Part shown: positions 38,648-49,059 of the stretch, piece after piece | Position numbering within the stretch: position 1 is the stretch's first letter | Layout: the number at the start of each line of letters is the position of its first letter | Assembly: GCA_029248405.1 (NCBI GenBank) | Contig: JAQWJJ010000008.1 | Coordinates: 79,066-143,065, forward strand | Source: Flavobacteriaceae bacterium | GTDB lineage: Bacteria; Bacteroidota; Bacteroidia; Flavobacteriales; Flavobacteriaceae | Direction: 5' to 3' | Length of the DNA: 64,000 nucleotides | The notes under the pieces: model-generated | Told to the model about the DNA's origin: nothing | Seen by the model: only the letters and a program-made list of their open reading frames with translations | Database searches by the model: none | Translations under genes and position numbers: made by a program

Positions 38648-38740
38648 AAAAATATAACGCGGAGGGGGTATTTTATTTCTCTTGTAGCTGTTTGGCGCTA
38701 TAAAACCTGCTCTGTGCGCAGGTTGATCTCAATGGAATTA

Positions 38741-39433
38741 TTATATTCTGTTATAAATACGGTCCTGAGCCAACTGCAAAATCATTTGAAACTGATCCGC
38801 TTGATTCATTTCGCTATTATCAATAACAACCGCTCCATCAGCGACAATCAAAGGAGATACTGCTCTTGAGGAATCCATTGCATCACGTGCCACAACATTA
38901 TCATACACTTGCTGGTAAGTTACAGAGGGGTCTGACTCTTGAATCTCTATGAACCGTCGCTGAGCCCTCACCTCTGCGGTGGCCGTCATGAACAACTTCA
39001 GGTCGGCATTGGGAAACACTACAGAACCAATATCACGTCCATCCATCACCACGCCGCCTTGAGTTTGAAAACTTCTTTGCATGGCCACCATTTTCTCTCT
39101 TACCTCAGGAATAGCAGCAACTTGACTCACAAGTTCTGAAATTAACATTTGCCTGATCTCTATCGTACAATTGCGGCCATTCAGGTGCGGAACATTCTGA
39201 CCTAATTCATTTTTTTCAAAGGCCACTTCAATGCCTGGCAGTGCCTCAATAAGTAAATTAGGCTTCACTAGACCATTTTCAAACATATCATGCTCTAAAG
39301 CATAAAGTGTAATGGTGCGGTACATGGCTCCAGAATCTATATAAACATATCCCAGATGTTGCGCTAAAGCCCTGGCGACAGTACTTTTTCCTGTTGAAGA
39401 ATGACCATCAATAGCAATCGTTATTGTTTTCAT
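38741..39433 (-). CDS. cmk: Cytidylate kinase
   Basis: 230 residues. The P-loop is AIDGHSSTGKSTVARALA at residues 7-24, followed by YIDSGAMYRTIT and VVMDGRDIGSVVFPNAD. It phosphorylates CMP and dCMP. The ATG overlaps the porQ stop by 1 base, so nucleotide metabolism and a T9SS gene share a message. Confidence 0.96.
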   Translation of the reverse strand: MKTITIAIDGHSSTGKSTVARALAQHLGYVYIDSGAMYRTITLYALEHDMFENGLVKPNLLIEALPGIEVAFEKNELGQNVPHLNGRNCTIEIRQMLISELVSQVAAIPEVREKMVAMQRSFQTQGGVVMDGRDIGSVVFPNADLKLFMTATAEVRAQRRFIEIQESDPSVTYQQVYDNVVARDAMDSSRAVSPLIVADGAVVIDNSEMNQADQFQMILQLAQDRIYNRI

Positions 39434-40452
39434 TACTGTAGATTCATGTTTAAACCAAAAAAACTAGATGCCGCAGCACTATTGTATTTACTGTAAGCAT
39501 AACTGAACCGTAATTTATTGAGCTTGATCCCAAATCCAGCACTCAAACCGGCAAAACTGCGCTGGTCTACAATACGCAACTCCTCACCTCTTCTGAAATT
39601 ATAGCCTAACCTCAAATTGAACCCCTTGTCCGGAAAAAGCTCTACACCCAAAATCATGTGGCGAAAGAGCTCATCCACTAGTGTGATGTTCTCTTTTGTC
39701 GCATTACCTTCCAAATCAATTTCATCACGATTGGGATTGGCAAATGCCAATCGCCAATTTTCCATATGCTCCAAAGTAAAATGCCAACGAATGGGTATGT
39801 TTTCAAGATCTTGAGAGGCCCCAAAGATGATTTCGAAAGGCAGGCGTTCAGCTGTGATGTCATAAGGATCCAATTGTGCGCCGAAATTACGGGCGACCAA
39901 CCCTAAATTTAGTCCAGCGTCTTCATCCCGATATAAAATTCCTGCATCAATTGCCATTCCGGTGGAATTGTATTGCTCCAGTGTGGAGGAAATAAACTTA
40001 ATGTTCGCCCCCACATAAAAGTTACTGAAAGGGATGTTCTTGGCGTGTCCAAAAGATACCGCCATCTCACCACCACTAAAGGTGTTGGTGGGGTTGCCTT
40101 GGGCATCATACCCGTCAAATGAGCCATAATTGATATATGTGACCCCAGTATGAAAGACTTGAGTTCTGCGGTCCCAGAGATAGGCATAGCTCGCCGTTCC
40201 ATAAGAGACATCTCCAATATAATTGTTAATGGTCAAGGCCAATTGATTGTCCATGGCGGGGTTAATCGTGGCGGGATTAAAAAAAGCTTGTGTCGGATCA
40301 TAATCAAAATTAGTCACCACCTTACCACCCAAGGCCACCTGTCTTGGTGCACTGCCTAAATTAAGGAATTGATAAGCGGCGCTTCCACCAATCTGACCTT
40401 GAGCCAACAAGCCATTAAGCAAAAGCAATAAAGTCAAAAGACGCACAACCAT
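39433..40452 (-). CDS. porQ: Type IX secretion system protein PorQ
   Basis: 339 residues with a signal peptide (VVRLLTLLLLLNGLLAQGQ) and an outer membrane beta-barrel of the PorV/PorQ family. The early motif FLNLGSAPRQVALGGKVVT and the closing KLRFSYAYSKYNSAAASSF are typical of PorQ. In the T9SS, PorQ interacts with the attachment complex and PorZ at the cell surface. It is coupled to cmk and lies close to lon, an order I associate with flavobacteria. Confidence 0.88.
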   Translation of the reverse strand: MVVRLLTLLLLLNGLLAQGQIGGSAAYQFLNLGSAPRQVALGGKVVTNFDYDPTQAFFNPATINPAMDNQLALTINNYIGDVSYGTASYAYLWDRRTQVFHTGVTYINYGSFDGYDAQGNPTNTFSGGEMAVSFGHAKNIPFSNFYVGANIKFISSTLEQYNSTGMAIDAGILYRDEDAGLNLGLVARNFGAQLDPYDITAERLPFEIIFGASQDLENIPIRWHFTLEHMENWRLAFANPNRDEIDLEGNATKENITLVDELFRHMILGVELFPDKGFNLRLGYNFRRGEELRIVDQRSFAGLSAGFGIKLNKLRFSYAYSKYNSAAASSFFGLNMNLQ

Positions 40453-40540
40453 AGGTTAATGAGAGGAGTTTCTGGTATCCATAACGACTACAATGATACT
40501 TTATTTTGCTCCTAATTAAAAGACAATACCCGTTGAATAT

Positions 40541-42994
40541 TTACCATAATGATTTGGCGTGCTTCACTTTTTGAGTGGTTACAGCAAGGTCAACCACCTC
40601 CATCATATCAGAAACATAATGGAATACAAGTCCGGAAACATATTGCTGCGGGATCTCTAAAATATCTTTACGATTCTCCTCACAGAGGATGATTTCCTTG
40701 ATGCGTGCTCTTTTTGCCGCTAGTATTTTTTCTTTAATACCACCCACAGGCAAAACTTTACCGCGTAATGTTATTTCTCCTGTCATGGCGATGCTGCGTT
40801 TTACCTTTCTTTGTGTAAACAAAGAGACTAAGGAGGTCAACATGGTGATTCCTGCGCTCGGCCCATCCTTTGGCGTCGCACCCTCAGGCACATGTATGTG
40901 GATATTATGTGTTTTGAATACAACGGGATCAATCGACAACGCCTCGGCATGCGATTTGATGAACTCCAGCGCAATAGTGGCAGATTCTTTCATGACCGTT
41001 CCTAAATTCCCGGTCATGGTCAGAGCTCCCTTGCCCTTTGAGATCGCCGACTCGATAAAAAGGATGTCACCGCCCACCCGCGTCCAGGCCAATCCCGTAA
41101 CTACTCCAGCCACATCGTTATTTTCGTATTTGTGCCTCTCAAGCTTGGGCGCTCCAAGAACCTCCTCAATAACCGCATTGGAAATATTGACTTGGTATGG
41201 CTGCTCCATAGCGATATTCATGGCAGCATAACGCACCATCTTGGCTATTTTTTTCTCTAGACTACGCACGCCGCTTTCTCTAGTGTATCCCTCTACAATG
41301 TATTCGAGTTGGCGCTTCATGATCTTAATCTGGTCCTTTTGCAACCCGTGTTCTTTGATTTGCTTGGGCAATAGGTGGCGCTTTGCAATTTCAACTTTTT
41401 CCTCGATGGTATACCCTGAAACTTCAATAATCTCCATTCTGTCCAATAATGCAGGTTGGATGCTTCCAAGGTTATTCGATGTGGCAAGAAACATGACTTT
41501 AGACAAATCGTAACCTACCTCCAAATAATTATCATAAAAGGCATTATTTTGTTCGGGATCGAGCACCTCTAGCATGGCCGAAGATGGATCGCCCTGACTC
41601 CCTACTGACAACTTATCAATTTCGTCCAAAACGAAAACTGGATTGCCTTTGGCAGCCTTTTTCAGGTTTTGCAAAACCCGGCCTGGCATAGCACCGATGT
41701 AGGTTTTGCGATGTCCTCTGATTTCCGCTTCATCTCTCAATCCTCCCAAAGACATGCGCACATATTGACGCCCTAAAGCCTCTGCGATAGATTTACCAAG
41801 AGATGTTTTTCCAACTCCCGGCGGGCCGTAAAAGCATAAAATAGGCGACTTCATATCATTTCTGAGCTTGAGTACTGCCAAATGCTCAATGATTCGTTTT
41901 TTCACATCATCAAGACCATAATGGTCCCTGTCTAATATCTTCTGAGCACGCTTGAGATCAAATGAATCTTTACTGAACTCTTGCCATGGCAATTCTAGCA
42001 TTAAATCCAAATAATTTCGCTGGATACTGAATTCAGCGACTTGAGGATTCATTCTCTGAAGCTTCGCTAGTTCTTTGTCAAAGTGAATCTGCGCCTCCTC
42101 ACTCCATTTTTTTTCGCGGCCTTTGATGCGCATCTCTTCAATTTCAGCCTCGTAAGACGTTCCACCAAGCTCCTCTTGTATGGTCTTCATTTGTTGCTGT
42201 AGAAAATACTCCCTTTGCTGCTGAGACATATCACTCTCAACCTTTGATTGAATGTCCATTTTTAAAGACAATTTCTGAAGCTCAACATTCAAAAATTTTA
42301 AAGTCTCTAAAGCACGTTCTTTCAAGTCATTTATTTCTAGGAGCCGTTGCTTCTCTTGGACAGAAATGTTCATATTAGAACAAACAAAATTGATCAAGAA
42401 AGAGGTGCTCTCTATATTTTTAATCGCAAATGCGGCATCCGACGGGATGTTGGGACTATCTTTTATGATGTCGATAGCCAGCTCCTTGATGGATTCAATA
42501 ATAGCGCCAAACTCTTTATTTTTAGGGTCCGGACGTGTTTCATTGACTTCTTTAATGGTGGCCTTTAAATAAGGCTCTGAAGCCGTGAATTGATCGATCT
42601 CAAAACGCTTTTTACCTTGAATGATTACTGTAGTATTGCCGTCAGGCATCTTCAGTACGCGCAATATTCTCGCTACCGTTCCAACGTGGTTCACATCAGT
42701 AGGGTCCGGGTTTTCTTGTGCCTCTTCCTTTTGTGACACCACACCAATAACCTTATTACCTTGATTGGTGTCGTTAATCAGCTTGATGGACTTATCTCTC
42801 CCGGCGGTGATGGGGATCACCACACCCGGGAACAAAACTGTATTTTTCAAAGGCAGTATTGGCAAGGAATCAGGCAAGTCCTCTGAGGACATGGCCTTTT
42901 CATCCTCAGCACTCAAAAGAGGAATGAATTCGGCATCCTCATTAATTTCCTGAAATGACAAACTGTCTATATTGATGACTTTGGTTTTTGACAT
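40541..42994 (-). CDS. lon: Lon protease
   Basis: 817 residues from the ATG at 42994 ([20 protein letters not shown]); upstream in-frame starts at 43012 and 43099 add non-family sequence. Order: N-terminal substrate domain (about 45-240), coiled coil around [23 protein letters not shown] with Walker [16 protein letters not shown] near 387, and a protease domain with the Ser in [10 protein letters not shown] and Lys in [13 protein letters not shown]. It degrades misfolded and some regulatory proteins. The C-terminal tail is short. Confidence 0.96.
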   Translation of the reverse strand: MSKTKVINIDSLSFQEINEDAEFIPLLSAEDEKAMSSEDLPDSLPILPLKNTVLFPGVVIPITAGRDKSIKLINDTNQGNKVIGVVSQKEEAQENPDPTDVNHVGTVARILRVLKMPDGNTTVIIQGKKRFEIDQFTASEPYLKATIKEVNETRPDPKNKEFGAIIESIKELAIDIIKDSPNIPSDAAFAIKNIESTSFLINFVCSNMNISVQEKQRLLEINDLKERALETLKFLNVELQKLSLKMDIQSKVESDMSQQQREYFLQQQMKTIQEELGGTSYEAEIEEMRIKGREKKWSEEAQIHFDKELAKLQRMNPQVAEFSIQRNYLDLMLELPWQEFSKDSFDLKRAQKILDRDHYGLDDVKKRIIEHLAVLKLRNDMKSPILCFYGPPGVGKTSLGKSIAEALGRQYVRMSLGGLRDEAEIRGHRKTYIGAMPGRVLQNLKKAAKGNPVFVLDEIDKLSVGSQGDPSSAMLEVLDPEQNNAFYDNYLEVGYDLSKVMFLATSNNLGSIQPALLDRMEIIEVSGYTIEEKVEIAKRHLLPKQIKEHGLQKDQIKIMKRQLEYIVEGYTRESGVRSLEKKIAKMVRYAAMNIAMEQPYQVNISNAVIEEVLGAPKLERHKYENNDVAGVVTGLAWTRVGGDILFIESAISKGKGALTMTGNLGTVMKESATIALEFIKSHAEALSIDPVVFKTHNIHIHVPEGATPKDGPSAGITMLTSLVSLFTQRKVKRSIAMTGEITLRGKVLPVGGIKEKILAAKRARIKEIILCEENRKDILEIPQQYVSGLVFHYVSDMMEVVDLAVTTQKVKHAKSLW

Positions 42995-43194
42995 ATAATC
43001 ATATTGCGCCATAATGTCATCGATTAAGTCGACGCCATTGACTGTTATTCTATCTAATCTCCTTAGATCAAGCGTTTTGTAACACACGCGGCAATACACT
43101 TCTTGACTCTAATCATATAAGACAATAGTTATGCCACGCTATAAAACCGCGAGCCGTGTATTGAAAGATGTCAAAAGACTATAACGAACACAAA

Positions 43195-43222
43195 CAAAAA
43201 AACCGGCCATAAGACCGGTTCA
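43195..43222 (-). terminator. Terminator of the DUF6252-like lipoprotein gene
   Basis: The stem AACCGG/CCGGTT (43201-43220) is followed on the reverse strand by a run of T, 25 bases after the stop codon at 43245. Confidence 0.85.
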
Positions 43223-43244
43223 TTGATTTGAAACCTGCCCATGT

Positions 43245-44654
43245 TTAGGGCAGTGTCAATGTAAAGAATCCCTCTGTTATCTCAAAAGTATCCGTCCCCA
43301 CACCATTAGGGTCTACTGCCGTAAAACTGAACCTTCCCTCGATGACACCATTGTCATATTGATAACTGGTAATGGTCAACACTCCGGGTTGTGATCGGTA
43401 CAATATTGCATCGCCAATAGCCGGATTATAAGTCCCCACAACCTCTGAGCCAAGCTCAATGAGGCTGCTCATCTCATAGGCGCCAGGAAGGATGTCAATT
43501 GGAAAGCTGAGCGCAATAGATTGATTGGTTTGGTCATTTATCGTGATGATTTCGACATAATCTGTATCTCCAACTGGATTAAGCAATACCTGCATGGAGG
43601 TAGGCAAATAATCTGAGCCATCCACTACTGCCGATAGCGTATTCTCGGCAACACCAGATTCTGGCAGGTAGTCCATGACAAAAGCACCTTCTGTAACCAT
43701 GACTTCAGCGATATTGACCCCTATAGGATCGGTACCCGTGAATGAAAAGGATGCTGCTATTTTACCCGTTATAAAGCCGTATTCCTCTAAGGTTATACTG
43801 CCTTCCATTGAGGTCAAGCTTTCAGTCCCATCACTATCTGTATAGGCAGCAAAAAGATTTGACCCATTAAAAATTGGCGAGAACTCAAAAGTTCCGGTAC
43901 CGATATCAATCGGAATAAAAAACTCTACTCGCTCTAAAGTCTCTGTTGTCGCTGTAAGCTTAACGACTTGATCACTCCCTACCATTAATACTTCAGAAAT
44001 AAATGAGGTGTCGACAAATTCTTCACCATCTACAAGAGCAAAGAATGTATTGTCAGGATCTTGGTTGTCAGATCCCCCTGATCCGCCACCTGGATCTGTC
44101 GTATCACAGGCATAAGGATCTAAAGAGCCATCGATCAATGTGAAAGGAATTTCTTGAAAAATACCATTAGAAATTACTGCAGATTCAGCTATTGTACCAC
44201 CTGCGCCATCACTAATTTCGCGGATCGCAGTAAAGTTAAAAGTCCCTGTAACCGTTTGATTTTCTGCATCATATCCAGTAATTATTGCAGTTCCCGACCC
44301 CCCAGCACTCGACAATACCTCGAAAGGGCTCTCTGTTGGTGCCTCTAAAATAAAACTCGATGGATTAAGTTCCTGCGTCAGGTCAAAAGTACACACGCCG
44401 ACGTTGGTGATCACCATCGAAATGATATTGCCAAAATAATCCGTCCCGGTCAACAACAAAACTCCATTGATGAGCTGCCCAGTAGTCGATGATGCCGAAA
44501 ATGCTTCTCCATTTACAGTTGCAGTAAAAGCACTGTTGTCCTGTGCCTCTTCATCCGAAATAAAATTACCCTCTAAAGGCTCGTTATCACAACTGGTCAT
44601 GATCAATGCTGTTATTGCCAACATTACCAAACTCCAAAACCGATATTTTTTCAT
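43245..44654 (-). CDS. Lipoprotein with three DUF6252-like repeats
   Basis: 469 residues. The lipobox is LIMTSC, with Cys22 followed by DNEP. Three repeats of about 130 residues follow. They open with FTATVNGEAF, FFALVDGEEF and LSAVVDGSDY, and close with GTFNFTA/ASFSFTG/GRFSFTA then a V-x-E/N-G-x-F motif. A Gly-Ser-Asp linker (DPGGGSGGSDNQDPD) separates repeats 1 and 2. Each unit is all-beta, suggesting a surface or periplasmic binding protein. Single-repeat DUF6252-type lipoproteins are common in the group; the ligand is unknown. Confidence 0.8.
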   Translation of the reverse strand: MKKYRFWSLVMLAITALIMTSCDNEPLEGNFISDEEAQDNSAFTATVNGEAFSASSTTGQLINGVLLLTGTDYFGNIISMVITNVGVCTFDLTQELNPSSFILEAPTESPFEVLSSAGGSGTAIITGYDAENQTVTGTFNFTAIREISDGAGGTIAESAVISNGIFQEIPFTLIDGSLDPYACDTTDPGGGSGGSDNQDPDNTFFALVDGEEFVDTSFISEVLMVGSDQVVKLTATTETLERVEFFIPIDIGTGTFEFSPIFNGSNLFAAYTDSDGTESLTSMEGSITLEEYGFITGKIAASFSFTGTDPIGVNIAEVMVTEGAFVMDYLPESGVAENTLSAVVDGSDYLPTSMQVLLNPVGDTDYVEIITINDQTNQSIALSFPIDILPGAYEMSSLIELGSEVVGTYNPAIGDAILYRSQPGVLTITSYQYDNGVIEGRFSFTAVDPNGVGTDTFEITEGFFTLTLP

Positions 44655-44700
44655 ATATAAAGTACTATAGGTATGTAACGCAAACTTAAGTAAAAATTGT

Positions 44701-46023
44701 TTAAACCTTATTTAATTTCCGGGGAACTCTTGTCAATAAAATGATCCCAGATATAAAAAACACAATCAAAAACAGAATCGAGTTTCTCATACTGCCTGTC
44801 AGCTGATCAATGAACCCATAAAGCAGCATGCCAATCACAATTCCCACCTTCTCGGCCACATCAAAAAAGCTAAAATATGAAGTAGTATCTGTAGTTTCGG
44901 GCAGAAATTTAGAATAGGTCGAGCGACTTAAAGACTGAATGCCCCCCATGACCAATCCGACGATCGCTGCAGCGCCATAAAATTGATAGGGTGTTTGCAT
45001 GAAGTAAGCATAAATACTCATTATGGCCCATATCACATTGATGCTGATCAACGTATTGATGTTGCCATAAAGGCGTGAGGCTTTGGACGTCAATTGCGCA
45101 CCAATCATGGCCAAAATTTGAATGATCAAAATACTCAGTATAAGGCCCATCGTTTTTGCGTCATCATCTACCCACTGAATTTCCTGCTCACCAAAGTACG
45201 TGGCAATGAGCATGATGGTTTGTACTGCCATACTGTAAACAAAAAACGCAACCAAATAGCGTTTTAACCTCAGATTGTGGGTCAGTGCGCGATACACTAA
45301 TCTGAGCTCATCATAACCATTAAACACCACCTGCCTAGTCACTTTTTTGCCCGTGGTAACCCCCTTTGGCAGGACTGCGAAAGTGTATTGACTGAAGCCC
45401 ATCCACCACAGCCCGACCATAACGAATGAAAGACGCATGGCCATCACACTTCCTTGACCGTCATCCGACAAGCCAAAAAACTGAGGCTCCATGACCATAG
45501 CCAAATTGACTATGAGCAAAAATACACTGCCGATATAGCCCAAAGAAAACCCTTTGGCACTGACTGCGTCTTGTTGATCAGGATAGGCAATGTCTGGCAA
45601 ATAAGAATTATAAAAAACCAAACTGCCCCAAAAACCAATCAAGCCAAAGAAGTAGGCGCTTAAACTGAAGTAAATTGATTCAAGATCAAAAAAGTAAAGC
45701 CCCATACAGGCCAACGATCCCAAATAACAAAAAAACTTCAAGAATGCCATTTTGTTGCCAACGTAGTCGGCGATGCCTGATAGAATTGGAGAACTTAAAG
45801 CCACAACAAGAAATGCCAAAGCCGTTGTATAGCTGATCAGCGGAGTGCTGCGAATTGTTCCACCAAAAACAACAACGGAATCAATACCCGCTTGACTGAA
45901 TAATACACCGTAATATATGGGGAAAATAGCTGAAGCGATGACTAGACTGTATACTGAATTAGCCCAATCATAAAAGGCCCAAGCATTAATATATTTTTTA
46001 TTTCCTCTTATATCTGCCTCCAT
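44701..46023 (-). CDS. MFS transporter, UMF1/Atg22-like family
   Basis: 440 residues from the ATG at 46023, just before INAWAFYDWANSVYSLVIAS, the hallmark first helix of this family. An upstream ATG at 46092 would add 23 residues that are not family-like. About 12 membrane helices. The family is linked to efflux of small molecules or amino acids in other organisms; no substrate can be read here. It stands alone between a lipoprotein gene and the Msr unit. Confidence 0.87.
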   Translation of the reverse strand: MEADIRGNKKYINAWAFYDWANSVYSLVIASAIFPIYYGVLFSQAGIDSVVVFGGTIRSTPLISYTTALAFLVVALSSPILSGIADYVGNKMAFLKFFCYLGSLACMGLYFFDLESIYFSLSAYFFGLIGFWGSLVFYNSYLPDIAYPDQQDAVSAKGFSLGYIGSVFLLIVNLAMVMEPQFFGLSDDGQGSVMAMRLSFVMVGLWWMGFSQYTFAVLPKGVTTGKKVTRQVVFNGYDELRLVYRALTHNLRLKRYLVAFFVYSMAVQTIMLIATYFGEQEIQWVDDDAKTMGLILSILIIQILAMIGAQLTSKASRLYGNINTLISINVIWAIMSIYAYFMQTPYQFYGAAAIVGLVMGGIQSLSRSTYSKFLPETTDTTSYFSFFDVAEKVGIVIGMLLYGFIDQLTGSMRNSILFLIVFFISGIILLTRVPRKLNKV

Positions 46024-46172
46024 TATTTTGGATTTTTTTATGCCATGACCCCAGTCCTTCATATCTTTAGGAAAGATTGCGTACTGGGCCATAACCTTTC
46101 AAAACATCAATGTATTATGGATAAATATAGACAAATAATCAAGTACTAAATCCAATAATAGCGGAATTGGAT

Positions 46173-46180
46173 TATTTTTG
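46173..46180 (+). promoter_or_regulatory. -7 box for the lipoprotein-MsrB-MsrB unit
   Basis: TATTTTTG fits TAnnTTTG about 37 bases before the lipoprotein ATG. The -33 element is not clear. Confidence 0.4.
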
Positions 46181-46216
46181 GAATAACTTTTGATTTAATC
46201 ATAAAAACACTCTAAT

Positions 46217-46699
46217 ATGAAATATTTACTCACGCTTATTCTCAGCATCACTTTATTCGCCTCTTGCGAAGGACCTGAAGGACCGGCAGGCAGGCCTGGC
46301 ATCAATATTCTTGGACAAGTTTTTGAGGTCAATATCAACCTCAATACCGCCAACAACTTTGAACAAGTCGTGACCATACCCTCTGATATAGAGGTATACG
46401 AAAGTGACGCCCTAATAGTTTATCGCTACGAAGGAAGTTTTAATGGTGCTGATATCTGGACGCCATTACCGGCTACCTATTTTGATTCCTTTGGCGGCAC
46501 CTTTCTCTATACGTTCAACCACACCTATTATGATTTGAAATTCTTTTTAGATGGGAACTTTAACTTGAGTGTACTCACGCCAAACTGGACGCAAAATCAA
46601 GTGTTTCGAGTGGTTCTGGTTCCCGCGGAATTTGCCAATGCCGACCTAAGCTTTGAAGAACTTCAAAATGTCCTCGAACTAGAATTCACTGGTAGATAA
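46217..46699 (+). CDS. Small lipoprotein with a short collagen-like motif
   Basis: 160 residues. A lipobox LFASC (Cys17) is followed at once by EGPEGPAGRPG, a Gly-X-Y stretch of about four repeats common in Bacteroidota lipoproteins. The remainder is beta-rich with many aromatic residues (YYDLKFFLDGNFNLSV). The next gene, an MsrB lipoprotein, starts at the base after its stop. The two may therefore act together in the envelope. No enzyme motif is visible. Confidence 0.82.
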   Translation: MKYLLTLILSITLFASCEGPEGPAGRPGINILGQVFEVNINLNTANNFEQVVTIPSDIEVYESDALIVYRYEGSFNGADIWTPLPATYFDSFGGTFLYTFNHTYYDLKFFLDGNFNLSVLTPNWTQNQVFRVVLVPAEFANADLSFEELQNVLELEFTGR

Positions 46700-47179
46700 A
46701 TGAAAACAAGATATCTTCTTATACTGTCGACTATTCTGGTGTTTACTGCCTGTCAATCACGCGCGCAAGAACAAAAACCCGAGCATTTCGAGATAGAAAA
46801 AACAACCGATCAATGGCGAAGTGAATTAACTCCTTCCGAATTTGCTGTACTTAGGGAGGCTGCCACGGAGCCACCTTTCAGCAGCATATTCAATACTAAA
46901 AGTGGCTCAGGAACCTACCACTGCGCAGGTTGCGGCGCACCTCTTTTCAAGAGCAATGCAAAGTTTGACAGTGGTTCGGGATGGCCAAGTTTTGACCGAT
47001 GTATTGAAGGTCAAGTCCGCTTCAGTACGGATTATGACTTAGGTTATGCGCGGACTGAGGAACATTGTGCCAAATGTGGTGGTCACCTCGGGCATGTTTT
47101 TCCGGACGGACCAAGAAATACCACTGGAATGAGGCATTGCATCAATGGGGTTGCTCTTGATTTTATTCCGGAACAATAA
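46700..47179 (+). CDS. msrB: Peptide-methionine (R)-S-oxide reductase, lipoprotein form
   Basis: 159 residues. The lipobox VFTAC (Cys18) shows an envelope location. The MsrB domain follows: zinc ligands CAGC and [12 protein letters not shown], and the resolving/catalytic [11 protein letters not shown] with Cys near residue 147. It repairs methionine-R-sulfoxide in proteins outside the cytoplasm. It is coupled to the upstream lipoprotein (stop and start adjacent) and to a second, cytoplasmic MsrB downstream (1-base overlap). Its electron donor in the periplasm is unclear. Confidence 0.94.
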   Translation: MKTRYLLILSTILVFTACQSRAQEQKPEHFEIEKTTDQWRSELTPSEFAVLREAATEPPFSSIFNTKSGSGTYHCAGCGAPLFKSNAKFDSGSGWPSFDRCIEGQVRFSTDYDLGYARTEEHCAKCGGHLGHVFPDGPRNTTGMRHCINGVALDFIPEQ

Positions 47180-47583
47180 TGGACTATCCGATAAATAAGT
47201 CAGAGGAGCAGTGGCGAAAAGAACTGGATCCCGACCAGTATTACGTGCTTAGAGAGAAAGGCACGGAAAGGCCGTTTACAGGCAAATTCAATAGTGTTTA
47301 TGCGTCAGGCACCTACTATTGTGCTGGTTGTGATCAAGCGCTTTTTGACAGTTCGTCTAAATTTGATAGTGGATGTGGATGGCCATCATTTGATCAGTCC
47401 AAATCGCAAACTGTCGCTTATATAAAGGATTCCTCGCATGGCATGATCAGAACAGAAATCGTATGCAGTTCTTGTGGAGGGCATTTGGGTCATGTTTTCG
47501 ATGACGGCCCTACCCCAACAAAACAGCGGTATTGCGTTAATTCCTTATCACTAAAATTTGACGAAAACAAAAGCCCTCAATAG
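47179..47583 (+). CDS. msrB: Peptide-methionine (R)-S-oxide reductase, cytoplasmic form
   Basis: 134 residues with no signal peptide. The same MsrB motifs are present: CAGC and CSSC zinc pairs, GCGWPSFD and [11 protein letters not shown]. It overlaps the stop of the lipoprotein MsrB by 1 base (TAATG). The two copies differ at many positions, so the duplication is old rather than recent. It probably protects cytoplasmic proteins using thioredoxin. Confidence 0.95.
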   Translation: MDYPINKSEEQWRKELDPDQYYVLREKGTERPFTGKFNSVYASGTYYCAGCDQALFDSSSKFDSGCGWPSFDQSKSQTVAYIKDSSHGMIRTEIVCSSCGGHLGHVFDDGPTPTKQRYCVNSLSLKFDENKSPQ

Positions 47584-47631
47584 GGCCCATAAAAACGGAA
47601 GCTGCATCTTTTTATAAGGGGTTTTATTTTG

Positions 47632-47639
47632 TAAATTTG
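47632..47639 (+). promoter_or_regulatory. -7 box for lpdA
   Basis: TAAATTTG, a TAnnTTTG match, 28 bases before the lpdA ATG. No TTG at the usual distance. Confidence 0.5.
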
Positions 47640-47667
47640 CGGTGAAACAAAATAACTTTTTTTCCAC

Positions 47668-49044
47668 ATGAATAAATTCGATGTCATTGTTTTAGGGAGT
47701 GGTCCTGGTGGTTATGTCACTGCGATAAGAGCCTCTCAATTAGGGCTCAAAACTGCTGTAATTGAAAAAGAAAGCCTTGGAGGCGTTTGTCTTAATTGGG
47801 GTTGTATTCCAACTAAAGCCCTTCTCAAAAGTGCACAGGTATTTGAATACTTAAAGCACGCCGAAGATTATGGCCTCACTGTAGAGAAATTTGATAAGGA
47901 TTTTTCTAAGGTCGTTGCCAGAAGCCGCAATGTTGCCGACGGCATGAGCAAAGGCGTCCAGTTTTTGATGAAAAAAAATAAAATTGAAATCATCAATGGT
48001 TACGGCACGCTGAAACCAGGTAAAAAGGTTGAAGTTGACGGCACTTTATATAGTGCGGATCATATCATCATTGCAACGGGGGCGCGCTCAAGAGAGCTCC
48101 CCAATCTCAAGCAAGACGGCCAAAAAGTTATCGGATACCGTGAGGCGATGACACTCAAGTCACAACCGAAAAAAATCATAGTTGTAGGCAGTGGTGCTAT
48201 TGGTGTTGAGTTTTCAAACTTTTACAACAGCATGGGTACCGAAGTCACTATTGTCGAATACTTGCCTCATTTAGTTCCTTTAGAGGACACTGATATCTCT
48301 AAAGAATTTGAAAAGATATTTAAGAAGAGTGGCATCAATGTCATGACCAACGCTTCTTTTGAAAGTGTTGATACCACTGGCAAAGGTGTGAAAGCAACCA
48401 TCAAAACAAAGACTGGCACAGAGGTCATTGAAGCTGACTTAGTGCTGTCCGCTGTTGGAATTGCTGCTAATATTGAACAAATTGGCCTAGAGGATGTCGG
48501 GATTGTTACCGATAAAGGTAAGATCATGGTCAATGACTATTACCAAACCAATATTCCTGGCTATTATGCCATAGGCGATGTTGTTCCTGGACCTGCCCTA
48601 GCTCATGTGGCCTCGGCAGAAGGCATTACCTGTGTTGAAAAAATCGCAGGCTTCTCTAATGAAACCATTGACTACGGAAATATTCCTGGCTGTACGTATA
48701 CCTCACCCGAAATTGCAAGTGTGGGACTCACGGAAGCCCAAGCAAAGGAACAAGGCTATGACCTTAAAATCGGTAAGTTTCCCTTTTCTGCGAGTGGCAA
48801 AGCCAGTGCTGCAGGAACAAAAAGTGGATTTGTCAAAGTTATCTTTGATGCGAAGTACGGCGAGTGGCTCGGTTGTCACATGATCGGCGCAGGAGTAACA
48901 GACATGATTGCAGAGGCAGTTGTTGCCCGCAAACTTGAAACCACAGGCCACGAAGTCCTCAAGGCCATCCACCCGCATCCTACCATGAGCGAAGCAGTTA
49001 TGGAAGCCGTAGCAGCCGCATATGGAGAGGTCATTCATTTATAA
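47668..49044 (+). CDS. lpdA: Dihydrolipoyl dehydrogenase
   Basis: 458 residues. The FAD motif is GSGPGGYVTAIRA at 10-22, the redox disulfide is GGVCLNWGC (Cys41 and Cys46), the NAD motif is VVGSGAIGVEFSNF, and the C-terminal catalytic His is in AIHPHPTMSE. It is the E3 subunit that reoxidises lipoamide in the pyruvate and 2-oxoglutarate dehydrogenase and glycine cleavage complexes. It has its own -7 box and a terminator, so it is a single unit. Confidence 0.97.
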   Translation: MNKFDVIVLGSGPGGYVTAIRASQLGLKTAVIEKESLGGVCLNWGCIPTKALLKSAQVFEYLKHAEDYGLTVEKFDKDFSKVVARSRNVADGMSKGVQFLMKKNKIEIINGYGTLKPGKKVEVDGTLYSADHIIIATGARSRELPNLKQDGQKVIGYREAMTLKSQPKKIIVVGSGAIGVEFSNFYNSMGTEVTIVEYLPHLVPLEDTDISKEFEKIFKKSGINVMTNASFESVDTTGKGVKATIKTKTGTEVIEADLVLSAVGIAANIEQIGLEDVGIVTDKGKIMVNDYYQTNIPGYYAIGDVVPGPALAHVASAEGITCVEKIAGFSNETIDYGNIPGCTYTSPEIASVGLTEAQAKEQGYDLKIGKFPFSASGKASAAGTKSGFVKVIFDAKYGEWLGCHMIGAGVTDMIAEAVVARKLETTGHEVLKAIHPHPTMSEAVMEAVAAAYGEVIHL

Positions 49045-49059
49045 TACACAATACATATA

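Noticed and set aside
40689..41231. 180-codon forward frame opposite lon
   Set aside because: It is wholly antisense to conserved lon sequence and shows no protein family pattern. Similar long antisense frames at 56344-56952 and 57366-57860 (opposite lpxA and lpxC-fabZ) were rejected for the same reason.
46217..46320. Collagen-like motif as a phage tail fibre
   Set aside because: Only about four Gly-X-Y units follow a lipobox, as in ordinary Bacteroidota lipoproteins, with no phage genes nearby.
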